Shown here: in pieces, positions 1-8,496 of the stretch
Numbering within the stretch: the stretch's first letter is position 1
How the letters are laid out: each line of letters opens with the position of its first letter
Assembly (NCBI GenBank): GCA_965230225.1
Contig: CBDDKM010000010.1
Location: 620,001-684,000 of the forward strand
Direction: 5' to 3'
Source: CALSMU01 sp965230225
GTDB taxonomy: Bacteria > Bacteroidota > Bacteroidia > Flavobacteriales_D > Parvicellaceae
Length of the DNA stretch: 64,000 nucleotides
The notes under the pieces: generated by a model
Databases searched by the model: none
Seen by the model: the letters and a program-made list of their open reading frames with translations, nothing else
What the model was told of the DNA's origin: nothing
Made by a program: the position numbers and the translations under genes

Positions 1-1358
1 TCCCAGATGCCCGACGCAGTTCCGTTAATAATTTTGTGATACTGTAATGGCTGGAACAACACCCTAAGACCAATGCAAATACAAGAAGCCAGTATTACCC
101 CTGTACTTCCCATATCTAAATTTACGGCAAAATACCACGATAACGGAATGTTAAGTATCATTACTATTATTGAGTGGTATAAACTTAGCTTCACCTTTCC
201 TACTCCACTTAAGAAATAAGAATAAATCATTAACCCGGTATTTAATAGCCCCCAAACCGCCATTAAAAGTGATAACTCGAATGGGACAGTAAAGCCTACC
301 CACCACTCTATTACAATATCAGACAAGAGTAACATAACCACTACAATCCCTACACCTACAAACCAAATGCGCATAACCTTTTTAGTGGTTCTTCTAATCC
401 AGTCCATATCTTTTTTAGCATAAGCATCTGTAAATGCCGACCAAAATGGAGTGGTAAAAATGGTAAAGACAACGATCAAGAAATTAAAGTACTTATAAGC
501 TACTTGATAAGGAGTTACATCTGCCGGGCCAGTCGCATGGGAAATGATCATATTATCCGTAGCCACTACTACTAAGGAAGCTACATGCATAAGAAAAAAC
601 TTCACCCCCAAATTCAACAAATCCTTCGACTGTGAAAAGTCTACCAAAGCAAATGAAGGGCGGTATTTTTTATACTGCGTAGAAAACAAGTAAAGAGTAG
701 CCAGAATGTGTACTAATAAATTAGCACCGGTAATGATGGTACCCAATAATAATATTGAGCCCTCGCCTTCTTTTTGTCCATGTGTTAAGAACAATCCCCC
801 TACACTTGCGAGAGTTACCACATTTACCACTGTATTAACTGCTCCTGCCAAAGCTGGTTTTTGATCGGCTACCAAGATGGTTTTTATCAGCTGAAACACA
901 AACTGCATAGCAAACATGGCAAATACGACCACCATTAACCACCGCACCTGATCAACTAAATGATCGGGAAATTGAAATACCACTTGCCAATCAATAATAA
1001 ACGAAAGAGGAACTGAAATTACCAATATCCCTGTGGCAATAAGGGCAATTAACGCAAATGTTGTACTCACAAATACCCTGGCTTTTTGGTGTTCATCCTG
1101 AGCAACAGATTCTGCAAATTTATTTCTTAAGCCATTTCCCAACCCAAAATCGAAAAAGGCGAACCAGGCAAGAAATGATGAAATAGTTAACCAAACTCCA
1201 AATGTTTCTTTAGATAAATAAGCTAAACAGAGCGGAAGAAGAATATAGGAAACACCTGTATTAAAGATTCGCAAAAAAAACAATCCAAGAATGTTCTTTT
1301 TGGCTTTGACACTTCTTTCGTGCCCATCCTGGAAATAGGAACGAATCCGACCAATCAT
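1..1358 (-). CDS. Wzx-like polysaccharide flippase (3' end beyond window)
   Basis: Multi-pass membrane protein starting MIGRIRSYFQ and open to base 1, so about 452 residues are seen and the C-terminus is missing. It has many hydrophobic segments separated by short charged loops, and an early FGVWLTISSFLAWFAFFDFG segment typical of the polysaccharide transporter/MATE-like (MOP) superfamily. These proteins flip lipid-linked repeat units across the inner membrane. The ATG overlaps the stop of the upstream tyrosine-kinase gene by one base (TAATG), so the two are translationally coupled. That pairing with a Wzc-like chain-length regulator supports the export role. Substrate unknown. Confidence 0.85.
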   Translation of the reverse strand, partial: MIGRIRSYFQDGHERSVKAKKNILGLFFLRIFNTGVSYILLPLCLAYLSKETFGVWLTISSFLAWFAFFDFGLGNGLRNKFAESVAQDEHQKARVFVSTTFALIALIATGILVISVPLSFIIDWQVVFQFPDHLVDQVRWLMVVVFAMFAMQFVFQLIKTILVADQKPALAGAVNTVVNVVTLASVGGLFLTHGQKEGEGSILLLGTIITGANLLVHILATLYLFSTQYKKYRPSFALVDFSQSKDLLNLGVKFFLMHVASLVVVATDNMIISHATGPADVTPYQVAYKYFNFLIVVFTIFTTPFWSAFTDAYAKKDMDWIRRTTKKVMRIWFVGVGIVVVMLLLSDIVIEWWVGFTVPFELSLLMAVWGLLNTGLMIYSYFLSGVGKVKLSLYHSIIVMILNIPLSWYFAVNLDMGSTGVILASCICIGLRVLFQPLQYHKIINGTASGIW

Positions 1359-3772
1359 TATTTGTTTTTCTTCTTTTTTAAGAGTCCTTTTAAACCTCCT
1401 GAGGTTTCATCTTCTTCGTAGTAACCATGTCCATATCCATAGCCATAGCCGTAACCATATCCATAGCCGTAGCCATACCCATAACCTCTTTTGCTCATTT
1501 GTACAGCGTTGTAAACAAGAGCAACGTTATGAAGTTTACCAGATTTATACAATGCTTCAAGGTTTTCTAAATGAGGTTTAACAGTAACATTCTGACGTAC
1601 AATTACCAGGTTCACATCGGCATATTTAGAAACCAACAAGCTATCAGTTACCAATCCAATTGGAGGAGTATCAATTACTATTCGGTCGTACTTTTTCTTC
1701 AACTCTTCAATTAACAGGTCCATTCTTTCCGACTCAATTAACTCAGATGGATTAGGTGGAATCGGACCTGACGGGATAATGTCCAACCCATCTATTATCC
1801 CACTGTTTTGAATAATATCTTCTAAAGAAGAGCTTCCTGCCAAGTAGGTACTGATTCCAACGGTATTGGACAAATTAAAATCGTCAATAATCTTTGGCTT
1901 TCTTAAATCTAACCCCAGCAACACTGTCTTCTTTCCACTCATTGCAATGATGGAAGAGAGATTCATGGAGGTAAACGTTTTTCCTTCCGTACTTACAGAG
2001 GAGGTAACCGACACCACCTTTAATTCTTTATCAACACTCAAGTACTTTAGGTTAGTTCTAATAGACCTCAAAGCCTCTGCAATTAACGACTTAGGTTTTT
2101 CGTGCACAATTAATTGATTTGCACTTTTGTTGTAACCTACAACTCCCACAATTGGAATAGTGGTTAGCTTTTTAATGTCGTTAATATCTCCTATTCTGTT
2201 ATTTAACTTATCTTTCAAGAAAATGAAAGTTAGCGGTAGAATTAGTGATAAAATAATAGCAATAGAATAATTCTTAGACCTAACCGGTCGAATGGCGTGA
2301 GGAGTAGATCTAGCTTTCTCAATCACCCTATTATCGGAAACTGATGCAGCCAGGGAAATAGAAATTTCCTCTCTTCTTTCTGATAGATATAAGAAGAGAC
2401 TTTCGGTAATTTTTCTTTCTCTTTCTATTTCGATTAACCCTTGTTCGGAAGTAGGAATACTTGCAATTCTACTTTCCAACTCTCTTAGCTGTCCTTCTAA
2501 CTCGTGAATTTCCTTTTTAATCCCTTCTTTTACATTCGATAGGGTATACAAGATACTATTTACGGCTGCTTTTATTTGAGTATCTACATCAGCCAGGTTA
2601 GGACTTCCTTGAGGGTATTGCTTTTCCAACAATACTTTTCTTGACTCCAGATCACTTAACTCAGCAATTTTAGTGGAGAGGTATTGATCTTGAATGTTGA
2701 TAATACTTGGAGCGATTTCCCCTACATTATCCTTATTGTTTTGCATGTATTTTTCCACATACTCAATGATCTCTATTTGAGCATTTTTCTCACTAATCGT
2801 AATCCCCAGATCATTGGATTCGTTCAAAATAATTTCTGACTCTACACTTAGATCAATAATCCCATTGTTCTTTTTGTATAAGCTTCTCAAGTTTTCGATG
2901 GAATCTAAATTAGCAGATATATAGGTCAATCTTCCCTGAATAAACTCGTTGGTTTTACTGGCCATCTTGTACTTTTCTGCCACATCATTTTCTAAATATA
3001 CCTCCACTAAAGTGTTGATAAAATCTACTCCTTTTTCCGGCACAGATTCTTCAATATTGATGAGTAAAATAGTACTGTTTTCACTAGCTAAATCAACCCT
3101 TAACTTACTTTGGTATTTAGCAACATTTCGATCAATGGAAATGAACTTAATCTTGTAGGTTTTCGCTGAAATTAACGACTGTTCATATACTTCATCGGTT
3201 ACAAAGTCCCTCTTACCTAATGTAAACGAACCAAGGTTAGATTCGTGTGGTTCTCCAAAGGTCCCTTTCTCTACAAAATCAGACTCTTCGTAGTTGTAGG
3301 TTATTTTGTAGGAGTCTTTTCCGGTGAAATTCACAAAGACATCAGGCACAAAATAGGCCATCTCATTAAGTGTATCTACCTCTACTTTAAAGGGGCATTT
3401 CTTATAAATCTCATACCCTCTAAACCTTCTTTCTTCGTAATAAGAAACGCCAAAATCCAATCGTTCTACAGCTTTTCTTACAATGTAATGAGACCGAAGT
3501 ATTTGAATTTCGTTTTCAATGTTCTTACTTACCGCCTCTACATCCAGCTCCTTCAACAGGTCATCTGTTCCATAGTTTTCATCTTTGATTAACAGTTTAG
3601 ACGAAATACTAAAATAAGGTGTAGAGATATTGTTCAGGAAATAAGCAGCCCCCAACCCAATAACCAAACACCCACCGAATAGCCACCAGTTTCTTAATAT
3701 TTTGAAGAAAAACAATTTTAAATCGAAATCGCTTTCTCTTTCAAACTCTTCATTTTGCATCTCCTGATCCAT
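1358..3772 (-). CDS. Wzc-like BY-kinase / polysaccharide co-polymerase
   Basis: An 804-residue inner-membrane protein combining a chain-length-determinant (Wzz) domain with a cytoplasmic bacterial tyrosine kinase. Transmembrane segments lie near residues 29-47 and 505-520, with a long periplasmic coiled-coil region between them. The kinase has a Walker A segment (SVSTEGKTFTS, about residue 596), Walker A' (LLGLDLRKPK) and Walker B (RIVIDTPPIG, about 700). The C-terminus is a tyrosine cluster of alternating Gly-Tyr followed by a basic tail, the usual autophosphorylation site. It lies between an OmpA-family gene (9 bp gap) and a Wzx-like flippase (1-base overlap). Such proteins control polymer length and export through phosphorylation cycles. 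Confidence 0.93.
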   Translation of the reverse strand: MDQEMQNEEFERESDFDLKLFFFKILRNWWLFGGCLVIGLGAAYFLNNISTPYFSISSKLLIKDENYGTDDLLKELDVEAVSKNIENEIQILRSHYIVRKAVERLDFGVSYYEERRFRGYEIYKKCPFKVEVDTLNEMAYFVPDVFVNFTGKDSYKITYNYEESDFVEKGTFGEPHESNLGSFTLGKRDFVTDEVYEQSLISAKTYKIKFISIDRNVAKYQSKLRVDLASENSTILLINIEESVPEKGVDFINTLVEVYLENDVAEKYKMASKTNEFIQGRLTYISANLDSIENLRSLYKKNNGIIDLSVESEIILNESNDLGITISEKNAQIEIIEYVEKYMQNNKDNVGEIAPSIINIQDQYLSTKIAELSDLESRKVLLEKQYPQGSPNLADVDTQIKAAVNSILYTLSNVKEGIKKEIHELEGQLRELESRIASIPTSEQGLIEIERERKITESLFLYLSERREEISISLAASVSDNRVIEKARSTPHAIRPVRSKNYSIAIILSLILPLTFIFLKDKLNNRIGDINDIKKLTTIPIVGVVGYNKSANQLIVHEKPKSLIAEALRSIRTNLKYLSVDKELKVVSVTSSVSTEGKTFTSMNLSSIIAMSGKKTVLLGLDLRKPKIIDDFNLSNTVGISTYLAGSSSLEDIIQNSGIIDGLDIIPSGPIPPNPSELIESERMDLLIEELKKKYDRIVIDTPPIGLVTDSLLVSKYADVNLVIVRQNVTVKPHLENLEALYKSGKLHNVALVYNAVQMSKRGYGYGYGYGYGYGYGYGYGHGYYEEDETSGGLKGLLKKKKNK
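1418..1486 (-). repeat. Gly-Tyr dipeptide repeat in kinase C-terminus
   Basis: In-frame hexanucleotide-like tract encoding nine consecutive Gly-Tyr pairs, then Gly-His and Gly-Tyr-Tyr. Both glycine and tyrosine codons vary (GGA/GGC/GGT/GGG, TAT/TAC), so it is not a perfect DNA repeat, but it is still prone to unit gain or loss. It forms the presumed autophosphorylated tyrosine cluster of the BY-kinase. Confidence 0.9.
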
Positions 3773-3781
3773 TCACCAAAT

Positions 3782-5209
3782 TTAATCAGATATTATTATT
3801 ATCTCAACTCTCATGTTCATCATCCTTTCTTCTCTATTCCTGGGGGTTTCTATAATTTTCTGTTCATCCCCATACCCTTTCACCTTCATTCTTGATGATG
3901 CAATTCCTTTCTCCACCAGAAATTCTTTCACTTCATTTGCCCTCAATTTTGAAAGCTGCTTTGCAGTACCTGTGAATTGCCAATCTTTCCCCTTACCTCT
4001 ATATCGATCATCGGGATGAGTAATTTTACGATTTCCTGCAGTGTGCCCCTGAACTTCAATTTTATAATTAGGGTTTTCACTCATGAAATTGTACAGTTCA
4101 GTTAATCCCTGATTGGAAGATTCTTTGATTTTATAAATGTTTGGATAGAAGTAAATGTTTCTAAATACTATATTATCTCCTACTCCTAATCGATCCAATC
4201 CCAATTCAAAAATTTGATCATCATCTGCCACCAAAGTAGAATCTTTATCCAGATGATACTTAGAGCGTCCAACTACCTTATAAGTTGCCCCTCTTTCTAG
4301 CTGAACCCTAAACCCCTTATTCTTCCTACAATCTGCCTGAAAAACCTCCTTCGTTTGGGTATTTTGAAGAAAGAATTCACCTTCAATTTTAGTACCTTTC
4401 TCATTATCCAGCAAATACCCCTTTAGCTCAACAAAAGGACTTAACACCACCTTTTCCTCCACAAGTGGTTCCGGTATCACTACGGTTTCAACCGTGTCTT
4501 CAATAATTGGTTCTTCTATCAGAGAAGTATCTTCCACAACAGGTTCAATATCTACAACTTCTACTACCGTATCCTCAACAATTTCTACAGTTAAGGTAGT
4601 ATCCTCAAGTTGGTCAGCACTTTCTACTTCCTCTGCTTCAGGAAACCTAAAGCAGTCCCTTTGGATAGCATTCATGCGAAGTACCTGTTTTCCATTTTGC
4701 ACCCTTAAAATGTGCCCGCAATTATACATATTGAGGTTTAACACAGATAGGTAATAGGTACTCCCCTTTTTCAATTTCAAATCAGTGGTGGAAACCATCG
4801 ACCCATCTTTGATCTTTACGACTTTCCAATTGGGTAATGTGGTTGACTTATACTCTCCATAAACCACATCTTTACAAAAGCTAGAATCGTTGTATTCGTA
4901 CAACACCATCTCATGTATATCCTTCTCTCTGGTAGAAGATACACTTACATCCACTTCAGCATCGGAATCGACTACAAATTTGTACCAGAAGGTGTATTCA
5001 TCTTCGTGCAGGTAGTAACTCTTATTTAAGACGTCCACTTCTTCGTGGCTTTGTTTTTCTATTTTGAAATCAACTCTGCTAAAAGGAACGCTTACCTGAA
5101 TAGCATTAAAACACTCATGTTTACTACTATCTCGTCGATCTTGAGCATAGCACTGCCCCGATAATACTACCAGTAATACAATTAAAATGGTGCTAAACAG
5201 ATTTCTCAT
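3782..5209 (-). CDS. OmpA-family outer-membrane/peptidoglycan-binding protein
   Basis: Secreted protein of about 475 residues with a signal peptide (MRNLFSTILIVLLVVLSGQCYAQ, cleavage after QCYAQ). I start it at the ATG at 5209; an in-frame TTG lies three codons upstream. The N-terminal half has no domain I recognise. Residues about 195-260 are a Glu/Val/Thr-rich low-complexity linker. The C-terminal 130 residues are an OmpA-like domain (IEVQGHTAG and LRANEVKEFLVEKGI motifs, KVKGYGDEQ near the end) that binds peptidoglycan. It sits 9 bp upstream of the Wzc-like kinase gene, so it may anchor the export machinery to the wall; that role is inference. Confidence 0.85.
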   Translation of the reverse strand: MRNLFSTILIVLLVVLSGQCYAQDRRDSSKHECFNAIQVSVPFSRVDFKIEKQSHEEVDVLNKSYYLHEDEYTFWYKFVVDSDAEVDVSVSSTREKDIHEMVLYEYNDSSFCKDVVYGEYKSTTLPNWKVVKIKDGSMVSTTDLKLKKGSTYYLSVLNLNMYNCGHILRVQNGKQVLRMNAIQRDCFRFPEAEEVESADQLEDTTLTVEIVEDTVVEVVDIEPVVEDTSLIEEPIIEDTVETVVIPEPLVEEKVVLSPFVELKGYLLDNEKGTKIEGEFFLQNTQTKEVFQADCRKNKGFRVQLERGATYKVVGRSKYHLDKDSTLVADDDQIFELGLDRLGVGDNIVFRNIYFYPNIYKIKESSNQGLTELYNFMSENPNYKIEVQGHTAGNRKITHPDDRYRGKGKDWQFTGTAKQLSKLRANEVKEFLVEKGIASSRMKVKGYGDEQKIIETPRNREERMMNMRVEIIIISD

Positions 5210-5300
5210 CGGGAACAAAATAAGAAGAGATTCCCCCTAAAAGAAAAGGCTATCGGAAACTTTTAACCAAGCTTTTGTGCAATACAACCGGAACGAAAGA

Positions 5301-5951
5301 TTAATTATTCTGTCCTTTTTTAGGGATGTAAGTAAAAAATCCAAACCCTACTCCAAATACCTGAGTTTTCCCAACACTACTTTGTGCTGTTTGTCCGGGA
5401 AAATAATCTAAGCATAAGTTGTCTGGAGTGAACTCAAAATCAATAAAGTTATAAGATACTATTAATCCAAATGCAAGGTATTCTGTACTCCACATGTATA
5501 CTCCCAATTGTGGCTCAATATTAATCCCGTTTTGAACATATGGATCTACGCACTGATTACTTTTGGTATAAATTTGATTGTAACCAACATTCAAAGCCAT
5601 TTCAAAAAAAGCTTTTTCATTAACTACATTTCTTTTAGCTACTTTAACAAATGGATTAAAAAACTCCATTCTTCCTGTTACTTTTGTATTGGTAAAAGCA
5701 GGACTAACTACATCAAAATATCCATACTTGAATCCTCCCCCTAAACACACTCCGTTATCCAACTGGTATTGATAGCTCAAATCCACATTAGCCAGTCCCG
5801 TCATCAAACTTTTAAAAGATCGGTTTCGAAGAGGAGTTGGAAGCTTGAAATCCATCATTATAACATTACGTGTGTTAATGTCCGGACCCTGTGCTTCTAT
5901 GCTTCCTAAACAACAGGAAAATAGCAATATGACTAAAAGTAGTTTTTTCAA
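5301..5951 (-). CDS. Putative outer-membrane beta-barrel protein
   Basis: A 216-residue protein with an N-terminal signal peptide ending near CLGSIEAQ. The rest alternates hydrophobic and polar residues with many aromatics (for example VCLGGGFKYGYFDV, LAFGLIVSYNFIDFEF, VFGVGFGFFTYIP), the pattern of a small outer-membrane beta-barrel of the porin/OmpW-like type. No family can be named with confidence. It is co-directional with the OmpA-type gene (82 bp gap) and 4 bp from the upstream membrane-protein gene, suggesting one envelope operon. Confidence 0.65.
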   Translation of the reverse strand: MKKLLLVILLFSCCLGSIEAQGPDINTRNVIMMDFKLPTPLRNRSFKSLMTGLANVDLSYQYQLDNGVCLGGGFKYGYFDVVSPAFTNTKVTGRMEFFNPFVKVAKRNVVNEKAFFEMALNVGYNQIYTKSNQCVDPYVQNGINIEPQLGVYMWSTEYLAFGLIVSYNFIDFEFTPDNLCLDYFPGQTAQSSVGKTQVFGVGFGFFTYIPKKGQNN

Positions 5952-5955
5952 AAAC

Positions 5956-6378
5956 CTATCTATTGTTGACTATAAAAAATTTCTTACTGGTCTTTTGCAC
6001 CTCTGAAATATACTGATAATAATATTCTCCATCCTCCACTTCAGTAGTATCAAAATCCACTGGGTGTACTCCTTCTTCCATCACACCGGATTTCAATTCT
6101 TTCACTACTTCATCCTTTTTATTTACTATTCTGAATGTAAGTTCAGTTTTTTCAGGTAATTCAAACCCAAATTGCACCACTCCTTTCGCATAAGGAGGAT
6201 TTACATCGTATACAGTGGCATACTTTACCGTTAACTCTTTCACCTTTCCTCTTGCAATAATGTTCATCACCTTTTTATAGGCGATATACACCAAATAGGC
6301 TGCTACCAAAAAAGAAATCCCCGCAATTACATTAACGATAATTCTACCAGTAGGTCCACTATCCCAAATTTCCTCCAT
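5956..6378 (-). CDS. Small membrane-anchored protein with Ig-like C-terminal domain
   Basis: A 140-residue protein with one N-terminal transmembrane segment (about residues 13-33, GRIIVNVIAGISFLVAAYLV) followed by a soluble domain. The C-terminal part (GFELPEKTELTFRIVNKKDEV to YYYQYISEVQ) resembles the FlgD-like Ig fold found at the end of many Bacteroidota proteins; this is pattern recognition, not a proven assignment. It is the first gene of the leftward envelope operon. Confidence 0.6.
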   Translation of the reverse strand: MEEIWDSGPTGRIIVNVIAGISFLVAAYLVYIAYKKVMNIIARGKVKELTVKYATVYDVNPPYAKGVVQFGFELPEKTELTFRIVNKKDEVVKELKSGVMEEGVHPVDFDTTEVEDGEYYYQYISEVQKTSKKFFIVNNR

Positions 6379-6419
6379 ACCTTAACGTAAGATGTATTAT
6401 AAAATTATGCTCCCGACTT

Positions 6420-6438
6420 ATTTGTGAGAAGCACAAAT
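6420..6438. promoter_or_regulatory. Inverted repeat in divergent intergenic region
   Basis: Perfect 7-bp inverted repeat ATTTGTG / CACAAAT separated by AGAAG, lying between the leftward envelope operon (start 6378) and msrB. On the minus strand the TTTG inside the repeat could serve as a -33 element. It may be an operator; no regulator is identified. The rest of the 186-bp gap shows nothing else clear. Confidence 0.35.
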
Positions 6439-6564
6439 TTCGTCTTTTTTTCCATTATATTTAATTCCAGAAGGAAAAACCTTACGGTTCTGCAATTGTC
6501 GGCCACATTACAATTAACATTATTTGACAATTCATCAGGCAATTAATGACTAAGGAAAGGAGTT

Positions 6565-7068
6565 TTGAAAAAAACGACAAAAATGACCAAGCATTTATTA
6601 TTTCTAGCAGCAATTACAATATCAATGTCCTCTTGTTCTCAATCCAAGGAACAAGTGAATGGAGAAAATTCAAATACTGCTACGGTGGTAAAAACTGAAT
6701 CTGAATGGAAGGAAATTCTTACCGAAAATGAATACCGCATACTCCGCGAAAAAGGTACCGAACCGGCATTTTCGGGCGAATACTGGAACAATTATAAACC
6801 GGGAACCTACCATTGCAAGGCTTGTAACTTACCATTATTTGATTCTGAAACCAAGTTTAAGTCAGGTACAGGATGGCCAAGCTTTTTCAAAATGATCGAC
6901 AACAATGTTACCACTCAAGAAGATCACTCACACGGTTGGGACAGAACGGAAATTCTTTGCAAACAGTGTAATGGACATTTAGGGCATGTATTTAATGACG
7001 GGCCTCGTCCTACCGGATTAAGATATTGCGTAAATTCGGCCTCGTTGGAATTCAAAGAGGAAAAATAA
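6565..7068 (+). CDS. msrB: Peptide-methionine (R)-S-oxide reductase MsrB, lipoprotein form
   Basis: MsrB reduces methionine-R-sulfoxide in proteins. The protein has a lipoprotein-type signal ([14 protein letters not shown]), so it is probably anchored in the envelope rather than cytoplasmic. The fold is marked by GTGWPSFF, two zinc-binding CxxC pairs (CKAC, CKQC), [12 protein letters not shown], and the catalytic cysteine in [11 protein letters not shown] near the C-terminus. The start is uncertain: TTG at 6565 lies only 2 nt after an AAAGGAG sequence, while ATG at 6583 gives an equally good signal peptide. The Nudix gene follows after one base, so the two are probably co-transcribed as an oxidative-damage repair pair. 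Confidence 0.93.
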   Translation: MKKTTKMTKHLLFLAAITISMSSCSQSKEQVNGENSNTATVVKTESEWKEILTENEYRILREKGTEPAFSGEYWNNYKPGTYHCKACNLPLFDSETKFKSGTGWPSFFKMIDNNVTTQEDHSHGWDRTEILCKQCNGHLGHVFNDGPRPTGLRYCVNSASLEFKEEK

Positions 7069-7069
7069 C

Positions 7070-7717
7070 ATGGTATTTTCGGAACTAATTGAAAAAATTC
7101 ATCACGAAATCAACTTCAACTTACCTGGAGAAAGAGCTCACGACTTAATGGCTCCGTATAAAAGGGAAAGTGCTAAAAAAGTACTTTCTTCTGATAAAAC
7201 TCCAAGGTATGGAGCAGTAATGATGTTGCTATACGAAAAAGAATCACTGCCTCATTTCGTTTTAATTCAGCGACCAGAATATGAGGGAGTGCATGGAGGG
7301 CAAGTTTCTTTCCCTGGTGGGAAAAGGGAAGAAAACGAAGCACTAAAAATCACTGCCATGAGAGAAACACGTGAAGAAATTGGCGTTCCGGAAGACGATA
7401 TTCAGGTTTTGGGAGAGCTTACTCAAGTTTACATTCCTCCAAGCAACTTTCTGATCTCTCCTTTTGTAGGTTTTCTTGATCAGGCTCCAACGTTCATCCC
7501 TGATGCCAGAGAAGTAGATGAAATCGTTGAAGTACCAGTCTTTGATCTTCTTAATGATGAACTGATTTTAGAAAAGGACATTATGGTTGGAAAAGATCCA
7601 AAAAGTCGATTTTCTATAAAAGTTCCTTATTTCCAGCTAAATTATAAAACAGTATGGGGCGCAACAGCAGTAATGCTGAGCGAAGTAAGAAGTATTTTAC
7701 AACAAGTTAAAGGTTAA
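7070..7717 (+). CDS. Nudix hydrolase, CoA-pyrophosphatase type
   Basis: A 215-residue protein with a complete Nudix box at about residues 82-104 (GGKREENEALKITAMRETREEIGV: Gly, then the REtrEEiG core) that binds the metal and hydrolyses nucleoside diphosphate-linked substrates. The GGQVSFPGG lead-in and length fit the NudL/CoA pyrophosphatase family, which cleaves CoA to 3',5'-ADP and phosphopantetheine. It follows msrB directly. Its stop overlaps the stop of the convergent response-regulator gene by four bases (TTAA at 7714-7717). Confidence 0.9.
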   Translation: MVFSELIEKIHHEINFNLPGERAHDLMAPYKRESAKKVLSSDKTPRYGAVMMLLYEKESLPHFVLIQRPEYEGVHGGQVSFPGGKREENEALKITAMRETREEIGVPEDDIQVLGELTQVYIPPSNFLISPFVGFLDQAPTFIPDAREVDEIVEVPVFDLLNDELILEKDIMVGKDPKSRFSIKVPYFQLNYKTVWGATAVMLSEVRSILQQVKG

Positions 7718-8388
7718 TTCAAGGATAACTTATATCCGACCCCTTTTACTGTTTTGATGTATTGTCCGCCAATTTTCTCTCTTAGTTTTCTGATGTGAAC
7801 ATCAATTGTTCTGTCTCCAACTACGATGTCACTTCCCCAAACAGAAGAAAGAATAACCTCTCTGGTAAAAACATTTCCTGGTTTGGACAACAATAAGGCT
7901 AACAATTCAAACTCCTTTTTAGGTAGTAATATTTCTTCTCCATCACAAACTGCTACATATTTTTCGCGATCAATTTTCAGTCCTTTTTCCTCTGGAACTT
8001 CTACGGTAACATTACTTTTCTTTCTTCTTAAAAGAGCCTTTACTCTACTTACTAATACACGAGGTTTAATTGGCTTGGTAATGTAATCATCTGCTCCCGA
8101 TTCAAATCCTGCTACCTGGCTGTAATCTTCTCCTCTTGCCGTTAAGAACGCTATTAACACATCCTTTAACATAGGCATTTCACGCATCTCAATACAGGTT
8201 TCAATACCATCCATTTCCGGCATCATCACATCTAAAAGAATAACATCTGGATTAAATGCTTTTGCCACCTCAATTCCTTCTCTACCATTAGATGCTGTTT
8301 CCACAACAAAACCTTCTTTCTTAAGGTTATATTTTATCATCTCGATGATGTCAATTTCATCATCTACCAGTAATATCTTATCAGCCAT
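7714..8388 (-). CDS. OmpR/PhoB-family response regulator
   Basis: A 224-residue two-component regulator. The receiver domain has the acidic pair DD at 9-10, phospho-acceptor Asp53 (VILLDVMMPEMDG), a Thr near 83 and Lys near 105 (YITKPIKP). The C-terminal winged helix carries VGDRTIDVHIRKLREKIG and the ending VKGVGYKL typical of PhoB/OmpR. No histidine kinase gene lies beside it in this window, so its partner is elsewhere. An 11-bp direct repeat of CAACATTAAT sits upstream and suggests autoregulation. Similar repeats precede the lipoprotein/TonB-receptor genes at 11.8 kb, which could be its targets (inference). Confidence 0.93.
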   Translation of the reverse strand: MADKILLVDDEIDIIEMIKYNLKKEGFVVETASNGREGIEVAKAFNPDVILLDVMMPEMDGIETCIEMREMPMLKDVLIAFLTARGEDYSQVAGFESGADDYITKPIKPRVLVSRVKALLRRKKSNVTVEVPEEKGLKIDREKYVAVCDGEEILLPKKEFELLALLLSKPGNVFTREVILSSVWGSDIVVGDRTIDVHIRKLREKIGGQYIKTVKGVGYKLSLN

Positions 8389-8434
8389 TTCTATTTATTA
8401 TGTTGAGTATAAATTTAGGCCTATTGCCTCTAAT

Positions 8435-8456
8435 CAACATTAATACAACATTAATT
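8435..8456 (-). promoter_or_regulatory. 11-bp direct repeat upstream of response regulator
   Basis: Two adjacent near-identical 11-mers on the plus strand (CAACATTAATA, CAACATTAATT), 47-68 bp upstream of the response-regulator start. The 11-bp period matches tandem binding of OmpR/PhoB-family dimers. The AACATT core is shared with repeats at 11656-11674. An inverted copy, AATGTT, follows at 8458-8463. Confidence 0.5.
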
Positions 8457-8496
8457 GAATGTTAAAATATACGAAGATATTCTTAATTACGACGAA

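Noticed and set aside
6505..6525. ACATT...AACATT pair upstream of msrB as another PhoB-like box
   Set aside because: The spacing is 12 bp rather than 11 and only two partial copies are present.
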